This document shows positions 1 to 10,393 of a stretch of 64,000 bases of DNA, piece after piece. Source of the stretch: Dyella mobilis (lineage in GTDB: Bacteria; Pseudomonadota; Gammaproteobacteria; Xanthomonadales; Rhodanobacteraceae). Under the pieces are notes generated by a model, which ran no database searches, was not told the DNA's origin, and worked only from the letters and a program-made list of their open reading frames with translations. Each line of letters opens with the position of its first letter. Position 1 is the first letter of the stretch. The stretch covers positions 248,001-312,000 of the forward strand of contig NZ_JADIKF010000037.1 of the NCBI RefSeq assembly GCF_016904945.1. The letters are read 5' to 3'. The position numbers and the translations under genes are program-made.

Positions 1-2447
1 CCAGCGGTGGACTGACGCCGCTGCTGGCCGCCACGCGCGACAGCTGGCACGGACGTGCGGACGCGGTGATGACCCTGCTCACCAACGGCGCAAGCCCGTT
101 GGCCGCCGATGCCGAAGGCAACACCCCGTTGCACGGTGCGGTGCTTAGTGGAGAACCCACGGTCGCAGCGATGCTGCTGGATGCCGGCGCATCCGTCGAC
201 GCCATCAACAAGGCCGGCGCCAGTCCGCTGTCGGTCGCCTGCCGCGCAGCCAACTGGGCGTTGGTGCAGTTCCTGATCGAGCGCGGCGCCAAGGCATCGC
301 CGGCCCACGGCGAGCCGGCGCTCGTCGCCGCTGCAGGCATTCCCGACGACGACGTCACCGGCATCAAGATGTTGCTCAAGCACCGCGCACCGGTGAATGG
401 GCTGGACGCCAGGCAGCGCAGCGCGCTGATGACCGCCGCCGCCGAGGGGCACGAACAGATTGCCCGCGCGCTGCGCATTGCCGGCGCCGACGTGAACTTG
501 GCGGACCATCATGGCACCACCGCGCTGATGGACGCCTCGCGTGCCGGCGCCGTCCCCGTGGTGCAGATGCTGGCGGATGCACAAGCCGATGCCCTCGCCC
601 GCGACAAGCATGGGCGCGATGCATTGACCCTCGCCTGCCAATCCCCGCGCGCGCAAGTCGAAACCGTGCGCGCCTTGCTTGCGCTAGGCGCAGAGCCCAA
701 GACACCCGGCGGCGATGGCCGCAGCGCGCTCGATCACGCCGCTGCCAGCGGGCGCTGGGACCTGGTTGCGCTGCTCGACCCCGAAACGCCGCTGCCCGCC
801 AGCCTCGATCTGGATGCCATTTCCGAAGGAGCCGACACCCCGGCCCATCTGCTCGACGCGCTGCGCTTTGGCCACTGGGCGATCGTGTCCAGCTTCGGCA
901 GCCGCGTGCGCGATTGGTCGCAAGCACAGTTGGCCCAGCTGTACCTGGAGCTCACCGATGCGGATCTCGGTTCCGCACGACGCTGGCTGCTCGACCACGG
1001 CCTGCAAGCCGAAGCGCGGCTGCAACCGCAATTGCTCGACGATACCGACGTCTTGCCGCCGCTCGGCCGGCGCCTGTTCGACGCCCTGCTGCCAATGCTG
1101 CCCGACAGCGCCAACGCCATCGCCGACCTGCTCGATGCCGGCGCCACGCCAGCGGGTTCCGGTCTGCTCGCGCAGGCGCTCAGTCGCCCGCAGCACGACG
1201 CGGCCGGCTGTGCGTCGCTGTGCTTGAGCATGCTTGAACGTGGCGCGGATCCGTTCGGCGTGGACGAACGCGACCGCACGCCGCTGCACCTGGCCGCCAT
1301 CAACGGGCAAGCGGCCTTGCTGCAAGCACTGCTCACGCGCGGGTGCAACCCGAACACACGCGACAGCTACGGACGCACACCCTTGTTCGCCGCGCTCGAG
1401 CACGGCGCCGACGCATTGCCGATGGTGCGCGCCCTGGTCACGCACGGCGCCGATGCCGAAGCGGTGGACGTGAATGGCGAAACGCCGTTGGGCCTGGCGC
1501 TGGAACATTCGCAACTGGAACGCTGGCTGGACTGGAACGACTGGCAGCGCCCGCGCCGTCCGCTGCGCGCCGACGATTTGATTCACGCCGCCAAACTCGG
1601 CGCCGATGCCGCCGTGCATCGCCTGCTGGAACTGGGCTTCCCGGTCGATGCACGCGACGCACAAGGCGCCACCGCCTTGCTGCATGCCTGCGGCGCGGGT
1701 CACCGCGACGTTGCCATCACGTTGATCGAAGCCGGTGCCGACCTCGGCGCCAGCGCCCTCAACGGCATGACCCCGCTGGCTGCCGCGGTGGCTGCGCGGC
1801 GCGAGGCGCTGGTCGACCTGCTGCTGGATCGCGGCGCCGCCGTGGACCAGCGCCTGCCGGGCGATGCCACTGCCTTGATGATTTCCGCCGTACAGGGCTA
1901 TCCGGAAATCGCCGAGCGCTTGCTGGAAGCCGGTGCCGATGCCAATGCCGTGGATGCGAAAGGCCACAGTGCTCTGCATGCCGCATCGCAGTTCGGTTTC
2001 GAAAAGAACGACAGCCTGCGTGCACGCCGACTCTTCGACGCCGTGCTCAAGCGCCAGGCCGATGCAAACCTGGCCGACACCGAAGGCATGACGCCGTTGC
2101 TGTTGCTGCTCGGCGCACACGTGCGTCCCGGCAGCCCTTGCGATGCCACGCACATCGGAGCCTTGCTGCCGGTGCTGCTGGATGCCGGTGCGCGGATCGA
2201 ACACGCCGACCAGCGTGGCGTCACCGCCCTGCATGCTTGCGCGATGCACGCCTTGCTGCCGCCTGCGCGCGTGCTGCTGGCGCGCGGCGCCGACCGCAAC
2301 GCCGCCGACAACTTCGGCCGCACCGCGGCGGATGTCGCCCGTCACCTGGGCCTGATCGATATTGCGCACGAACTGGCGGCACGCGGCACGGCCATTCCCA
2401 GCGTGCGGCAGACATTGCGCCAACCCGCGCAATCTTCCGATCAGTAA
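1..2447 (+). CDS. ankyrin repeat protein (5' end outside window)
   Basis: The reading frame is open from base 3, so the gene starts upstream; the first internal Met is at 66. The visible 815 codons are almost entirely ankyrin repeats, with recurring units of the type G-x-TPL-x-x-A...LL-x-x-GA-x-x-x (for example GNTPLHGAV, DRTPLHLAA, GMTPLAAAV, GVTALHACA). Repeats run to about 30 residues before the C-terminus, where the protein ends in a polar tail without a further domain. Ankyrin arrays are protein-binding solenoids; no enzymatic motif is visible here and the partner is unknown. The missing N-terminus could carry membrane segments, but that cannot be seen. A hairpin follows the stop and the next gene is convergent. 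Confidence 0.93.
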   Translation, partial: SGGLTPLLAATRDSWHGRADAVMTLLTNGASPLAADAEGNTPLHGAVLSGEPTVAAMLLDAGASVDAINKAGASPLSVACRAANWALVQFLIERGAKASPAHGEPALVAAAGIPDDDVTGIKMLLKHRAPVNGLDARQRSALMTAAAEGHEQIARALRIAGADVNLADHHGTTALMDASRAGAVPVVQMLADAQADALARDKHGRDALTLACQSPRAQVETVRALLALGAEPKTPGGDGRSALDHAAASGRWDLVALLDPETPLPASLDLDAISEGADTPAHLLDALRFGHWAIVSSFGSRVRDWSQAQLAQLYLELTDADLGSARRWLLDHGLQAEARLQPQLLDDTDVLPPLGRRLFDALLPMLPDSANAIADLLDAGATPAGSGLLAQALSRPQHDAAGCASLCLSMLERGADPFGVDERDRTPLHLAAINGQAALLQALLTRGCNPNTRDSYGRTPLFAALEHGADALPMVRALVTHGADAEAVDVNGETPLGLALEHSQLERWLDWNDWQRPRRPLRADDLIHAAKLGADAAVHRLLELGFPVDARDAQGATALLHACGAGHRDVAITLIEAGADLGASALNGMTPLAAAVAARREALVDLLLDRGAAVDQRLPGDATALMISAVQGYPEIAERLLEAGADANAVDAKGHSALHAASQFGFEKNDSLRARRLFDAVLKRQADANLADTEGMTPLLLLLGAHVRPGSPCDATHIGALLPVLLDAGARIEHADQRGVTALHACAMHALLPPARVLLARGADRNAADNFGRTAADVARHLGLIDIAHELAARGTAIPSVRQTLRQPAQSSDQ

Positions 2448-2462
2448 GCGCCTGAGCTTTGC

Positions 2463-2497
2463 CTTCCTGCCGCCATTCCGGGAATGACGGCAGGAAG
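2463..2497. terminator. palindromic hairpin between convergent genes
   Basis: Near-perfect inverted repeat (CTTCCTGCCGCCATTCC and its complement with one mismatch) lying between the stop of the ankyrin gene and the stop of the antiporter gene. There is no U-tract, so it may be a bidirectional stem-only terminator or a member of the repeated palindrome family also seen at 19389 and 63839. Confidence 0.5.
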
Positions 2498-2511
2498 CGG
2501 CAGCGCCGAAA

Positions 2512-4350
2512 CTATTGCTCGTTGATCAGCGGCGTATCTGCGTCCGGCCCCTTCTCCACCGGCGCGGGAGTTTCCGCGTCGGCCTCGAACAGCCTGTTCA
2601 AATCGGCCACCGCCTCGCGCGTGGTCTGCAACAGCTTGGCCTCGTCGTCGTAGACCAAGTACTGGATCTTCATCAGTTCGGCGTCCTTGCGCCGGAAGCG
2701 CTCGACTTCCGCGATCGCCTCCTCCTCCGGTACACCTAGTGCTTCCAATGCCTTGCGGGTCATCTTGAGGCTGGAATAAAGCGTCTCGCGCACCGGCGCT
2801 TCCACCCCAAGATCCATCAAGCGCCAGACGTGCTGGCGGTTGCGCGCGCGCGCAATGACCTTCAGATGCGGATACATGCGCCGCACGACGCGTGCCACGT
2901 GCAGGCTGGACTCGGGGTTGTCGGTGGCGAGCACGAATACCTCGGCCTTGTCGGCCTGCGCAGCGCGCAGCAGTTCCGGACGCGCCGGATCGCCGTAGAA
3001 GATGTCGCCGCTGTTGCCGAAGCGCTGCACCAGGTCGAGCTGTTCGATGGAATGATCCAGCGCCACGAACGGGATTTTGCGCATGCGCAGCACGCGCGCC
3101 ACGATCTGGCCCATGCGGCCGTAGCCCGCGATGATCACGCGCGGATGATCCACGTTGATGGTGTCGAACGGGCGCGTGGATTCCGCTTTCTTGCGTACAC
3201 CCAGCACCTTGCCGGTTACCGCCACGAGCAACGGCGTCAACGCCATCGAAAGCGTGATGGCCAATACCAGCAAGCCGCTTTGCTTTTCCGCGACCAGGCC
3301 GCTGTCCGCCGCCTGGCGCAACACCACGAAGGCAAACTCGCCGCCGCTGGCCAGCAATGCCGCCAGCCGCAGCGAGTCAGCGCGATGCAAACCGCCCACG
3401 GTCAAGCCGAGCGGCCACAGCAGCACGCCTTTCACCAGCAGCAGCGCCAACGTGAGGCCAAGCACCAGCCAAGGCGACTGCAGCAGCAGATGCACCTGCA
3501 TCGACATGCCGACGCTGATGAAGAACAGCCCGAGCAACAGGCCTTTGAACGGTTCCAGGTTCGATTCCAGCTCGTGCCGGTATTCCGAATCGGCCAGCAG
3601 CACGCCGGCGAGGAAAGCGCCCAGCGTCACCGACACACCGGTTTCTTCCATCAACCACGCCGTGCCCATCACCACCAGCAGCGCGGTGGCGGTGGAGACT
3701 TCCACCGAATCGGCGCGTGCCACGAAGCGGAACACCGGGCGCAACAGATAGCGTCCGCCCACCACCACCGCCACGATCACGCCGATCGTGCGCAACACGG
3801 CGTAGGAATCGATGCCGTGCTTGGCAGACGTGGACGCGAGCAGCGGTACCGCGGCAATCAGCGGAATCGCTGCCAGATCCTGGAACAGCAGGATGGCAAA
3901 TGCCTGGCGCCCGTAGGCCGAGCCGGCCTCCTTGCGTTCCGCCAGTATCTGCAAGCCAAAGGCCGTCGAAGACAAGGCCAGGCTGCCGCCAACGATCGCC
4001 GCCGCCCCTGCCATCAGGCCAAACCACGAATACGCCACGGCACCGATCACCGCGCTGCAAGCCAACACTTGCAGCAAGCCGGTGCCGAACACCGACTTGC
4101 GCATGACCCACAAGCGCTGCGGCGACAGTTCCAGGCCGATCACGAACAGCATCAGCACGATGCCGAATTCGGAAATCGCCGCGACCCCGCTGGGGTCGGC
4201 AATCAACCGCAGCACTTCCGGGCCGATCACAATGCCGGCCAGCAGATAACCCAGCACCGCACCCAGGCGAAAACGCTTGGTGAGCGGTACCGCAATCACC
4301 GTGGCCAGCAGAAATACCACCGCGGTTTTCAAAAAATGATGGCTGTCCAC
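2512..4350 (-). CDS. CPA2 family monovalent cation:proton antiporter (KefB/KefC-like)
   Basis: A 612-residue inner-membrane protein. Residues 1 to about 385 hold the Na+/H+ exchanger domain with about 12 hydrophobic segments. From about residue 400 there is a cytoplasmic RCK/TrkA-N domain with a Rossmann nucleotide-binding motif (GYGRMG) and the downstream ATDNPESS and ARARN segments typical of Kef proteins. Family members exchange K+ or Na+ for H+ and are gated by nucleotide or glutathione adducts. No KefF/KefG-type ancillary subunit lies next to it, so glutathione gating is not supported by context. The C-terminus is acidic and Pro-rich (about 40 residues) and looks like a lineage-specific tail. 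The gene is divergent from the glutamine cyclotransferase gene. Confidence 0.9.
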   Translation of the reverse strand: MDSHHFLKTAVVFLLATVIAVPLTKRFRLGAVLGYLLAGIVIGPEVLRLIADPSGVAAISEFGIVLMLFVIGLELSPQRLWVMRKSVFGTGLLQVLACSAVIGAVAYSWFGLMAGAAAIVGGSLALSSTAFGLQILAERKEAGSAYGRQAFAILLFQDLAAIPLIAAVPLLASTSAKHGIDSYAVLRTIGVIVAVVVGGRYLLRPVFRFVARADSVEVSTATALLVVMGTAWLMEETGVSVTLGAFLAGVLLADSEYRHELESNLEPFKGLLLGLFFISVGMSMQVHLLLQSPWLVLGLTLALLLVKGVLLWPLGLTVGGLHRADSLRLAALLASGGEFAFVVLRQAADSGLVAEKQSGLLVLAITLSMALTPLLVAVTGKVLGVRKKAESTRPFDTINVDHPRVIIAGYGRMGQIVARVLRMRKIPFVALDHSIEQLDLVQRFGNSGDIFYGDPARPELLRAAQADKAEVFVLATDNPESSLHVARVVRRMYPHLKVIARARNRQHVWRLMDLGVEAPVRETLYSSLKMTRKALEALGVPEEEAIAEVERFRRKDAELMKIQYLVYDDEAKLLQTTREAVADLNRLFEADAETPAPVEKGPDADTPLINEQ

Positions 4351-4470
4351 GCCTGCTCCATGACTAGGGTTCTACCCGTGATCTGTTGCCGATTATTTCA
4401 TGCGGCGCCCGCCTGGAACGTAAAAGTATGCGGCTGACGCAGATGATCAGACGTGGGATGATCCGACCCC

Positions 4471-5268
4471 ATGAAACGACTGACCTTCCTACTCGCACTT
4501 CTCCTACTTGGCTGCGCAAACGCCGCGATGGCACAGGACGCCATTCCGGTTTACGGCTACCAGATCGTGCAGAAGTATCCCCACGATACCAAGGCCTATA
4601 CCGAGGGCTTTTTCTATCTCAACGGTTATTTTTACGAAGCGACCGGCACCGTAGGCGAGTCGCAGGTGCGCAAGGTCGACGTGAAGACCGGCGAAGTGCT
4701 GCAGAAGCTCGACCTGCCGCCGCCCGACTACGGCGAAGGCATCGTGGCGTGGAAGAACCGCCTGATGGAGCTGACCTGGCAGTCGCACCACGGTTTCATT
4801 TACGACCTGAAGACCTTCAAGAAGCTCGGTACGTTCGAGTATCCCGGCGAAGGCTGGGCGCTAACGGCCGACAACAAGCACATCTACATGAGCGACGGCA
4901 CGCCGACCATCCGCGTGCTCGATCCGGCAACGCTCAAGCAGGTCGGCCAGATCGACGTCACCGCCAACGGTCAGCCGCTGCACAACCTCAACGAGCTGGA
5001 GTGGGTAAAAGGACAGATCTACGCCAACGTGTGGCTGAGCAATGCCATCGTGCGGATCGATCCGGCCAGCGGCAAGGTCGTGGGCGTGATCAATCTCACG
5101 GGCCTGGCGCCCAAGCCAGGCGATACGCCCGATCCTACCAACGACGTGCTCAACGGCATTGCGTATGACGCCAAGCAGGACCGGCTGTTCGTCACCGGCA
5201 AGCGTTGGCCGTGGATCTACGAGATCAAGCTGGTTCCGCCGGCAGTCACTTCACCGGCGGCGAAATAA
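4471..5268 (+). CDS. glutaminyl-peptide cyclotransferase (plant/bacterial type)
   Basis: A 265-residue secreted protein of the PF05096 glutamine cyclotransferase family, which converts N-terminal Gln of peptides to pyroglutamate on a five-bladed beta-propeller. The N-terminus is a signal sequence with a plausible lipobox (LLGC at about residues 12-15), so it could be a lipoprotein; cleavage after AMA is the alternative. Family hallmarks are visible: YTEGF near the start, GEGWALTADNKHIYMSDGT in the middle, NDVLNGIAYD and TGKRWPWIYEI near the end. Its stop lies 2 bp from the stop of the convergent LysR gene. The substrate is unknown. Confidence 0.9.
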   Translation: MKRLTFLLALLLLGCANAAMAQDAIPVYGYQIVQKYPHDTKAYTEGFFYLNGYFYEATGTVGESQVRKVDVKTGEVLQKLDLPPPDYGEGIVAWKNRLMELTWQSHHGFIYDLKTFKKLGTFEYPGEGWALTADNKHIYMSDGTPTIRVLDPATLKQVGQIDVTANGQPLHNLNELEWVKGQIYANVWLSNAIVRIDPASGKVVGVINLTGLAPKPGDTPDPTNDVLNGIAYDAKQDRLFVTGKRWPWIYEIKLVPPAVTSPAAK

Positions 5269-5270
5269 AT

Positions 5271-6152
5271 TCAGGCGACTGCCGATTCGCGCAGTCGCTG
5301 CAAGATCAATTCGGACAAACGCTCCACCGCGGGCTCCGCATCCCCGCAATAAAGTGCCAGGCCGAGACTCGGCAGCGGCGGCAGATTCGCTTCCTGCGCA
5401 TCGAGCGCACGCAAATCCCCGGGCAAGCTGATCGCCGTACGCACGCTGACCCCCAGGCCCGCTTTCACTGCGGCCCAGGTGCCTGCCAGGCTGGGGCTGG
5501 TAAACGCGATCCGCCACGGCACACCGGCTTGATCCAACGCCTGGGTCGCGGCGGTGCGCATCAGGCAAGGCGCATCGAGCACCACCAGCGGCAACGGTTC
5601 GCCGGGTTCGCGCCAGGTCGCCGAAGCCTCGTCGCTGCCAAAGATCCAGCGCATCGGCAAGGTATCCACGTGGACGGCATGGGCTGCGCCCTGCTCGGTC
5701 TCCCACGCCAGGGCCAGATCCAGGCGCCCGGCCTTCAACGAGTCCATCAGCACGGTATTGCGTGCCAGCTGCACCTCTACGCGCAGCTTCGGATGCGCGC
5801 GACGGAATTGCCCCAGAACTTCGGGCAAAACGCTTTCGCCGAAGTCCTCCTGCAGGCCCAATCGCACGCGCCCGGCCAATTCCACGCCGCGTACCGCACT
5901 GACCGCCTCATCGTTCAATTCCAGCAGCCGGCGCGCATAGCCGAGCATGACCTCGCCGGCTTCGGTCAGCGCCATGCCGCGCCCGGATTTGCGCAGCAGG
6001 GGCGTGCCGGCCTGGTCCTCCAGCTTTTTCAGCTGGGCGCTGACCGCTGAGGTGGAGCGCCCCAGCCGGTCGGCGGCCTTGGCGAAGCTGCCCAGTTCGA
6101 TGCCGGCAACGAAGCTGCGCATCACGTCCAGGTCGAAGGTGACTCGGCTCAT
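5271..6152 (-). CDS. LysR family transcriptional regulator
   Basis: A 293-residue LysR-type regulator. Residues 1-65 form the winged helix-turn-helix (FDLDVMRSF, GSFAKAADRLGRSTSAVSAQLKKLE) and the rest is the periplasmic-binding-like effector domain. I chose the ATG at 6152 because homologous proteins start just before the first helix; an in-frame ATG at 6203 would add 17 atypical residues. It is divergent from the CMD/DUF4865/tautomerase genes, the classical arrangement in which a LysR protein controls the neighbouring operon and itself. The effector cannot be deduced. Confidence 0.92.
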   Translation of the reverse strand: MSRVTFDLDVMRSFVAGIELGSFAKAADRLGRSTSAVSAQLKKLEDQAGTPLLRKSGRGMALTEAGEVMLGYARRLLELNDEAVSAVRGVELAGRVRLGLQEDFGESVLPEVLGQFRRAHPKLRVEVQLARNTVLMDSLKAGRLDLALAWETEQGAAHAVHVDTLPMRWIFGSDEASATWREPGEPLPLVVLDAPCLMRTAATQALDQAGVPWRIAFTSPSLAGTWAAVKAGLGVSVRTAISLPGDLRALDAQEANLPPLPSLGLALYCGDAEPAVERLSELILQRLRESAVA

Positions 6153-6253
6153 AAGATCATCCCGTTTTTCAGGATAGTTAATTCCAAATTTCCCGATTTT
6201 CAATAGTATGCTGGCTCGCTAATCTGACTCCGTCAAGACCACCGGAGTCCCTC

Positions 6254-6580
6254 ATGCCCCACGATCCGCACTACGGCCAGCGCAGTCTCGGCGACCTGGC
6301 ACCCAAGCTGGGCGAACTCACCGACCAGGTGCTGTTCGGCGATATCTGGCAACGGCCGGAGCTCAGCCCGCGCGAACGCAGCCTGATCACCGTTTCGGCA
6401 CTGGTCGCGCTCAACCGCATCGAGCAACTTCCGTTTCATCTGCGCCGTGCCCGCGACAACGGCATCGACCGCGACACGTTGGCCGAGCTGATCACCCATC
6501 TGGCTTTTTACGCCGGCTGGCCATGTGCGGTATCGGCGGTGTCCGTTTTGCGCGCGGTCGAAGGAGAACCCACACCATGA
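6254..6580 (+). CDS. carboxymuconolactone decarboxylase family protein
   Basis: A 108-residue single-domain CMD/AhpD-like protein: a short N-terminal helix with DPHYGQRSLGDLAPKLGEL, then LSPRERSLITVSALVALNR and LAELITHLAFYAGWP, the usual CMD helical core. The Cys-x-x-Cys of AhpD-type peroxidase partners is absent; one Cys remains close to the C-terminus (WPCAVS). A good ribosome site (CGGAG) precedes the ATG. The stop overlaps the start of the next gene (ATGA), so translation is coupled. Confidence 0.88.
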   Translation: MPHDPHYGQRSLGDLAPKLGELTDQVLFGDIWQRPELSPRERSLITVSALVALNRIEQLPFHLRRARDNGIDRDTLAELITHLAFYAGWPCAVSAVSVLRAVEGEPTP

Positions 6581-7128
6581 TCACCATGCAGTACCGCATC
6601 GGGCTTCCCGCCGATTACGACGTGGACATCATCCGCCGCCGCATTGCCGAGCGCGGGCATCTCACCGACGACTTCCCGCATCTGGCATTCAAGACATATC
6701 TCTACGCCGCCGGCCGCGAAAATCTCTACGCACCGTTTTATCTGTGGCGCAACCACGAAGGCATGAATGCCTTTCTTGGCGGCCGTGGGTTTGCCGGCGT
6801 GGTGGAATCGTTTGGGCGTCCGATCGTGCGCACCTGGTCGGTGTGGCGCGCGGAGACGGCAGCCGATCTTTCCGTTGCCAAACACGCCACGCGCGAAATC
6901 CTGCCCATTTCCGCGCAGCTCTCGCTTGGCACGCTGCGCGAGGAAGAAGACGCCAAAGTACGGCACGACGTCGAGCGCGGCGCGCTTGCCGCGATCAGCG
7001 CCTTCGACCCTACTTCGTGGACACTGATGCGTTTTCGCTTGTGGCGGAATGATGTCGCCAAGCCTGCCGGCGACGATGTCGACAGTTACGACGTCGGCCA
7101 CGTTTCCCAGCCTGCATTCAAACACTGA
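6577..7128 (+). CDS. DUF4865 family protein
   Basis: A 183-residue cytoplasmic protein of the DUF4865 family, recognised from the opening MQYRIGLPADYDVDIIRRRI, the LAFKTYLY and APFYLWRN segments, and the repeated W-x-x-W pattern of a dimeric alpha/beta-barrel-like fold. The start is set by the ATGA overlap with the CMD gene; a farther upstream in-frame ATG lies inside that gene. Function is unknown. The order LysR, CMD, DUF4865, tautomerase recurs in my recollection of other proteobacteria and suggests catabolism or detoxification of a small organic molecule. Confidence 0.82.
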   Translation: MITMQYRIGLPADYDVDIIRRRIAERGHLTDDFPHLAFKTYLYAAGRENLYAPFYLWRNHEGMNAFLGGRGFAGVVESFGRPIVRTWSVWRAETAADLSVAKHATREILPISAQLSLGTLREEEDAKVRHDVERGALAAISAFDPTSWTLMRFRLWRNDVAKPAGDDVDSYDVGHVSQPAFKH

Positions 7129-7146
7129 TCCACTCAGGAGCCTGTC

Positions 7147-7527
7147 ATGCCTCTGGTTCGCATCTCGCTACGCCGCGGCAAATCCCCCGCCTATATCGCC
7201 GCCCTGCGCAACGGCATCTACGCCGCCATGCGCGAAAGCTTCAACGTGCCGGACAAGGATCGTTTCATCCTGGTCAGCCAGCACGATGCCGAAGAGTTCG
7301 ACTACGACCCCAGCTATCTGGACATTTCACGCAGCGACAACCTGGTCATCGTGCAAATCGCCTGCAACAACACGCGCACTGTGGCGCAGAAGCAGGCTTT
7401 CTATAAATCCGTGGCAGAAAAACTGGCGGCCGACCCCGGCGTGCGGCCGGAGGATGTGTTTATCAATCTGCTGGAAACGGCCAAGGAAAACTGGTCGTTC
7501 GGCAACGGCATCGCTCAGTACGTTTAG
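7147..7527 (+). CDS. tautomerase family protein
   Basis: A 126-residue protein of the tautomerase/4-oxalocrotonate-tautomerase-like superfamily. The catalytic N-terminal proline is present once Met is removed (MPLVRISLRRGKS), followed by the YKSVAEKLAADPGVRPEDVFINLLE segment typical of the fused-length subgroup. It is third in the operon, 18 bp after the DUF4865 gene. It probably isomerises or hydrates an unsaturated keto acid, but the substrate cannot be read from sequence. Confidence 0.88.
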   Translation: MPLVRISLRRGKSPAYIAALRNGIYAAMRESFNVPDKDRFILVSQHDAEEFDYDPSYLDISRSDNLVIVQIACNNTRTVAQKQAFYKSVAEKLAADPGVRPEDVFINLLETAKENWSFGNGIAQYV

Positions 7528-7534
7528 CACTTAC

Positions 7535-7554
7535 CCCTCTCCCGAGGGAGAGGG
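7535..7554. terminator. hairpin between convergent operons
   Basis: CCCTCTCCC followed after two bases by its exact complement, then AAAAAC. It lies 8 bp after the tautomerase stop and just beyond the hemB stop; on the minus strand the stem is preceded by TTTTT rather than followed by it, so it is a weak or stem-only terminator. Confidence 0.5.
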
Positions 7555-7560
7555 AAAAAC

Positions 7561-8586
<1,026 letters not shown>

Positions 8587-8766
8587 TTAGCGCCAGGTCG
8601 ATTCTGTGCGTTCGGACACATCGCCGCGGCGCGGCGGCGCAGAGGCTGAGATGGAGGATTCGGAGAATATCGACAGGAGCTAAACGCTCCGCTGCACGTT
8701 AGCGAGATCGACACATTTCACGTGGCATCTTCGCCCGGTGCACGTCCCCCTCCCAGGAGCCGCATC

Positions 8767-10290
8767 ATGAGCCAGCCCACCAAGCGCCAGTCGCACTGGA
8801 CCTCGCCGGAAGGCATGAAGTACCTCGGTCCGCATCAAAGCACTGACCCCATCGACATCACCATCGTCCTGCGCCGCTGCACCGATACCGCGCCACCTGC
8901 CGCATTCTGGCCGCACCCGCCGCGCTGGCCGCGCGGCGAATTCGGCCAGCATTACGGTGCGGCGCAGGCCGACCTGGAAAGCCTGCGTCGATTTGCACAA
9001 CAGCATGGGCTGAGCGAGACCGGCAACGACGTGCACCGCCGCGTGTTGCATCTGCGCGGCGCGCCCGCGGCACTGGAAAAAGCGTTCGGCGTCACACTGG
9101 GCCAGTACCAGTTCAGCGGCAAACCGCCGTTTGTGGGATGCGGCCACGCCCCCACGCTTCCGGCCGAGGCCATCGCGGTACTGGGCCTGGATCGCCGCCC
9201 CGTGGCGCAACCCCGCTCGCGCCTGGCACAGGCTGCGCCCAATACCAGCTATACGCCGCTTCAGCTCGGCCAGTTGTACGAATTTCCCGCCGGCACGGAT
9301 GGCACCGGCGAAACCATCGGCATCATCGAACTGGGCGGCGGCTTCACCACCAGCGACCTCACCCAGTATTTCTCGAGCCTGGGGATCAGCCCGCAGCCGA
9401 AGGTCGTGGCCGTTTCCGTGGCCGGCGGCCAGAACCAGCCCGGTGGCAGCGCCGACGACGAAGTGATGCTGGATATCGAAGTGGCCGGCGCGCTGGCCCC
9501 TGCTGCCACCATCGCGGTGTATTTCACCACCAACACCGACCAGGGCTTCTATGAAGCCATTTCGCAGGCAGCACACGACACCACCAACAAACCGTCGGTG
9601 ATCTCGATCAGCTGGGGCGGCCCGGAAGAGAACTGGAACAGCTCCTCGCTCGCCGCGATGGAAACGGCCTTGCAGGATGCGGCCGCGCTCGGCGTCACCG
9701 TAACGGTCGCCGCCGGCGACAACGGTTCCAGCGACGGGGTGAGCGACAACCAGCCGCACGTCGACTTTCCCGCTTCCAGCCCTTACTCGCTGGCTTGCGG
9801 CGGCACCACCCTGGTGGCCAGTGGCAACACCATTCAAAGCGAAGTGGTGTGGAACGAAACCGCCAGCAACGAAGGCGCTACCGGTGGCGGCGTGAGTGTG
9901 GAATACGCACTGCCGACCTGGCAGCAGAACGCAAAGGTACCGGCTTCGCCCAGCGGCAGCAGCGGGCGCGGCGTACCGGATGTCGCCGGCAATGCCGATC
10001 CGATGACCGGGTATCAGGTACTGATCGGCGGGCAATCGCAGGTCATCGGCGGCACCAGTGCGGTGGCACCGCTGTGGGCGGCGCTGATTGCACGCTTCAA
10101 TCAAAAACTCGGCGCACCGGTGGGCGACTTGCATGCGGCGATCTATCAGATCGGCGAATCGGCGTTTCGCGATATCACGCAGGGGAATAACGGCGCGTAT
10201 CAGGCCGGGCCCGGATGGGATGCCTGCACGGGACTGGGCAGCCCGAACGGGCAGGCCTTGCTGACCGCGCTGGTCGCACAAAAAGGCTGA
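8767..10290 (+). CDS. S53 family serine-carboxyl peptidase (kumamolisin-like)
   Basis: A 507-residue sedolisin-family endopeptidase, an acid-active class. Residues 1 to about 150 are the activation propeptide (VLRRCTD, LRRFAQQHGLSETG, FGVTLGQY). The catalytic Glu and Asp are in DDEVMLDIE at about 233-240, the oxyanion Asp is in VAAGDNGSSDG at about 317, and the nucleophile is in GGTSAVAPLWAAL at about 430. A C-terminal calcium site is suggested by FRDIT and GWDACTGLG. There is no obvious signal peptide; kumamolisins likewise often lack a classical one. The ATG at 8767 has a purine-rich site upstream (CAGGAG); an upstream in-frame ATG at 8722 lacks support. Confidence 0.92.
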   Translation: MSQPTKRQSHWTSPEGMKYLGPHQSTDPIDITIVLRRCTDTAPPAAFWPHPPRWPRGEFGQHYGAAQADLESLRRFAQQHGLSETGNDVHRRVLHLRGAPAALEKAFGVTLGQYQFSGKPPFVGCGHAPTLPAEAIAVLGLDRRPVAQPRSRLAQAAPNTSYTPLQLGQLYEFPAGTDGTGETIGIIELGGGFTTSDLTQYFSSLGISPQPKVVAVSVAGGQNQPGGSADDEVMLDIEVAGALAPAATIAVYFTTNTDQGFYEAISQAAHDTTNKPSVISISWGGPEENWNSSSLAAMETALQDAAALGVTVTVAAGDNGSSDGVSDNQPHVDFPASSPYSLACGGTTLVASGNTIQSEVVWNETASNEGATGGGVSVEYALPTWQQNAKVPASPSGSSGRGVPDVAGNADPMTGYQVLIGGQSQVIGGTSAVAPLWAALIARFNQKLGAPVGDLHAAIYQIGESAFRDITQGNNGAYQAGPGWDACTGLGSPNGQALLTALVAQKG

Positions 10291-10296
10291 ATTTCA

Positions 10297-10323
10297 GCGC
10301 CCTCCCTCCATGAGGGAGGGCGC
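10297..10323 (+). terminator. stem-loop after the S53 peptidase gene
   Basis: Perfect 12-bp stem GCGCCCTCCCTC with loop CAT and exact complement, starting 7 bp after the stop codon. No T-run follows, so it is a stem-only terminator or a mRNA 3'-end stabiliser. Confidence 0.6.
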
Positions 10324-10393
10324 AAGGCACGTACGCGCTGGACGAATGGGGCAACAACGGGCAGTCTTGTCGGGCTAGCCTTTCGGAATCCCC

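Noticed and set aside
684..2432. Long minus-strand open frame (582 codons) opposite the ankyrin gene
   Set aside because: Low-complexity composition, no recognisable domain, and the plus strand has clear ankyrin repeats; GC-rich codons keep the antisense frame open.
2830..4437. Plus-strand open frame of 535 codons opposite the antiporter gene
   Set aside because: Gln/His/Arg-rich shadow of a well-defined CPA2 antiporter.
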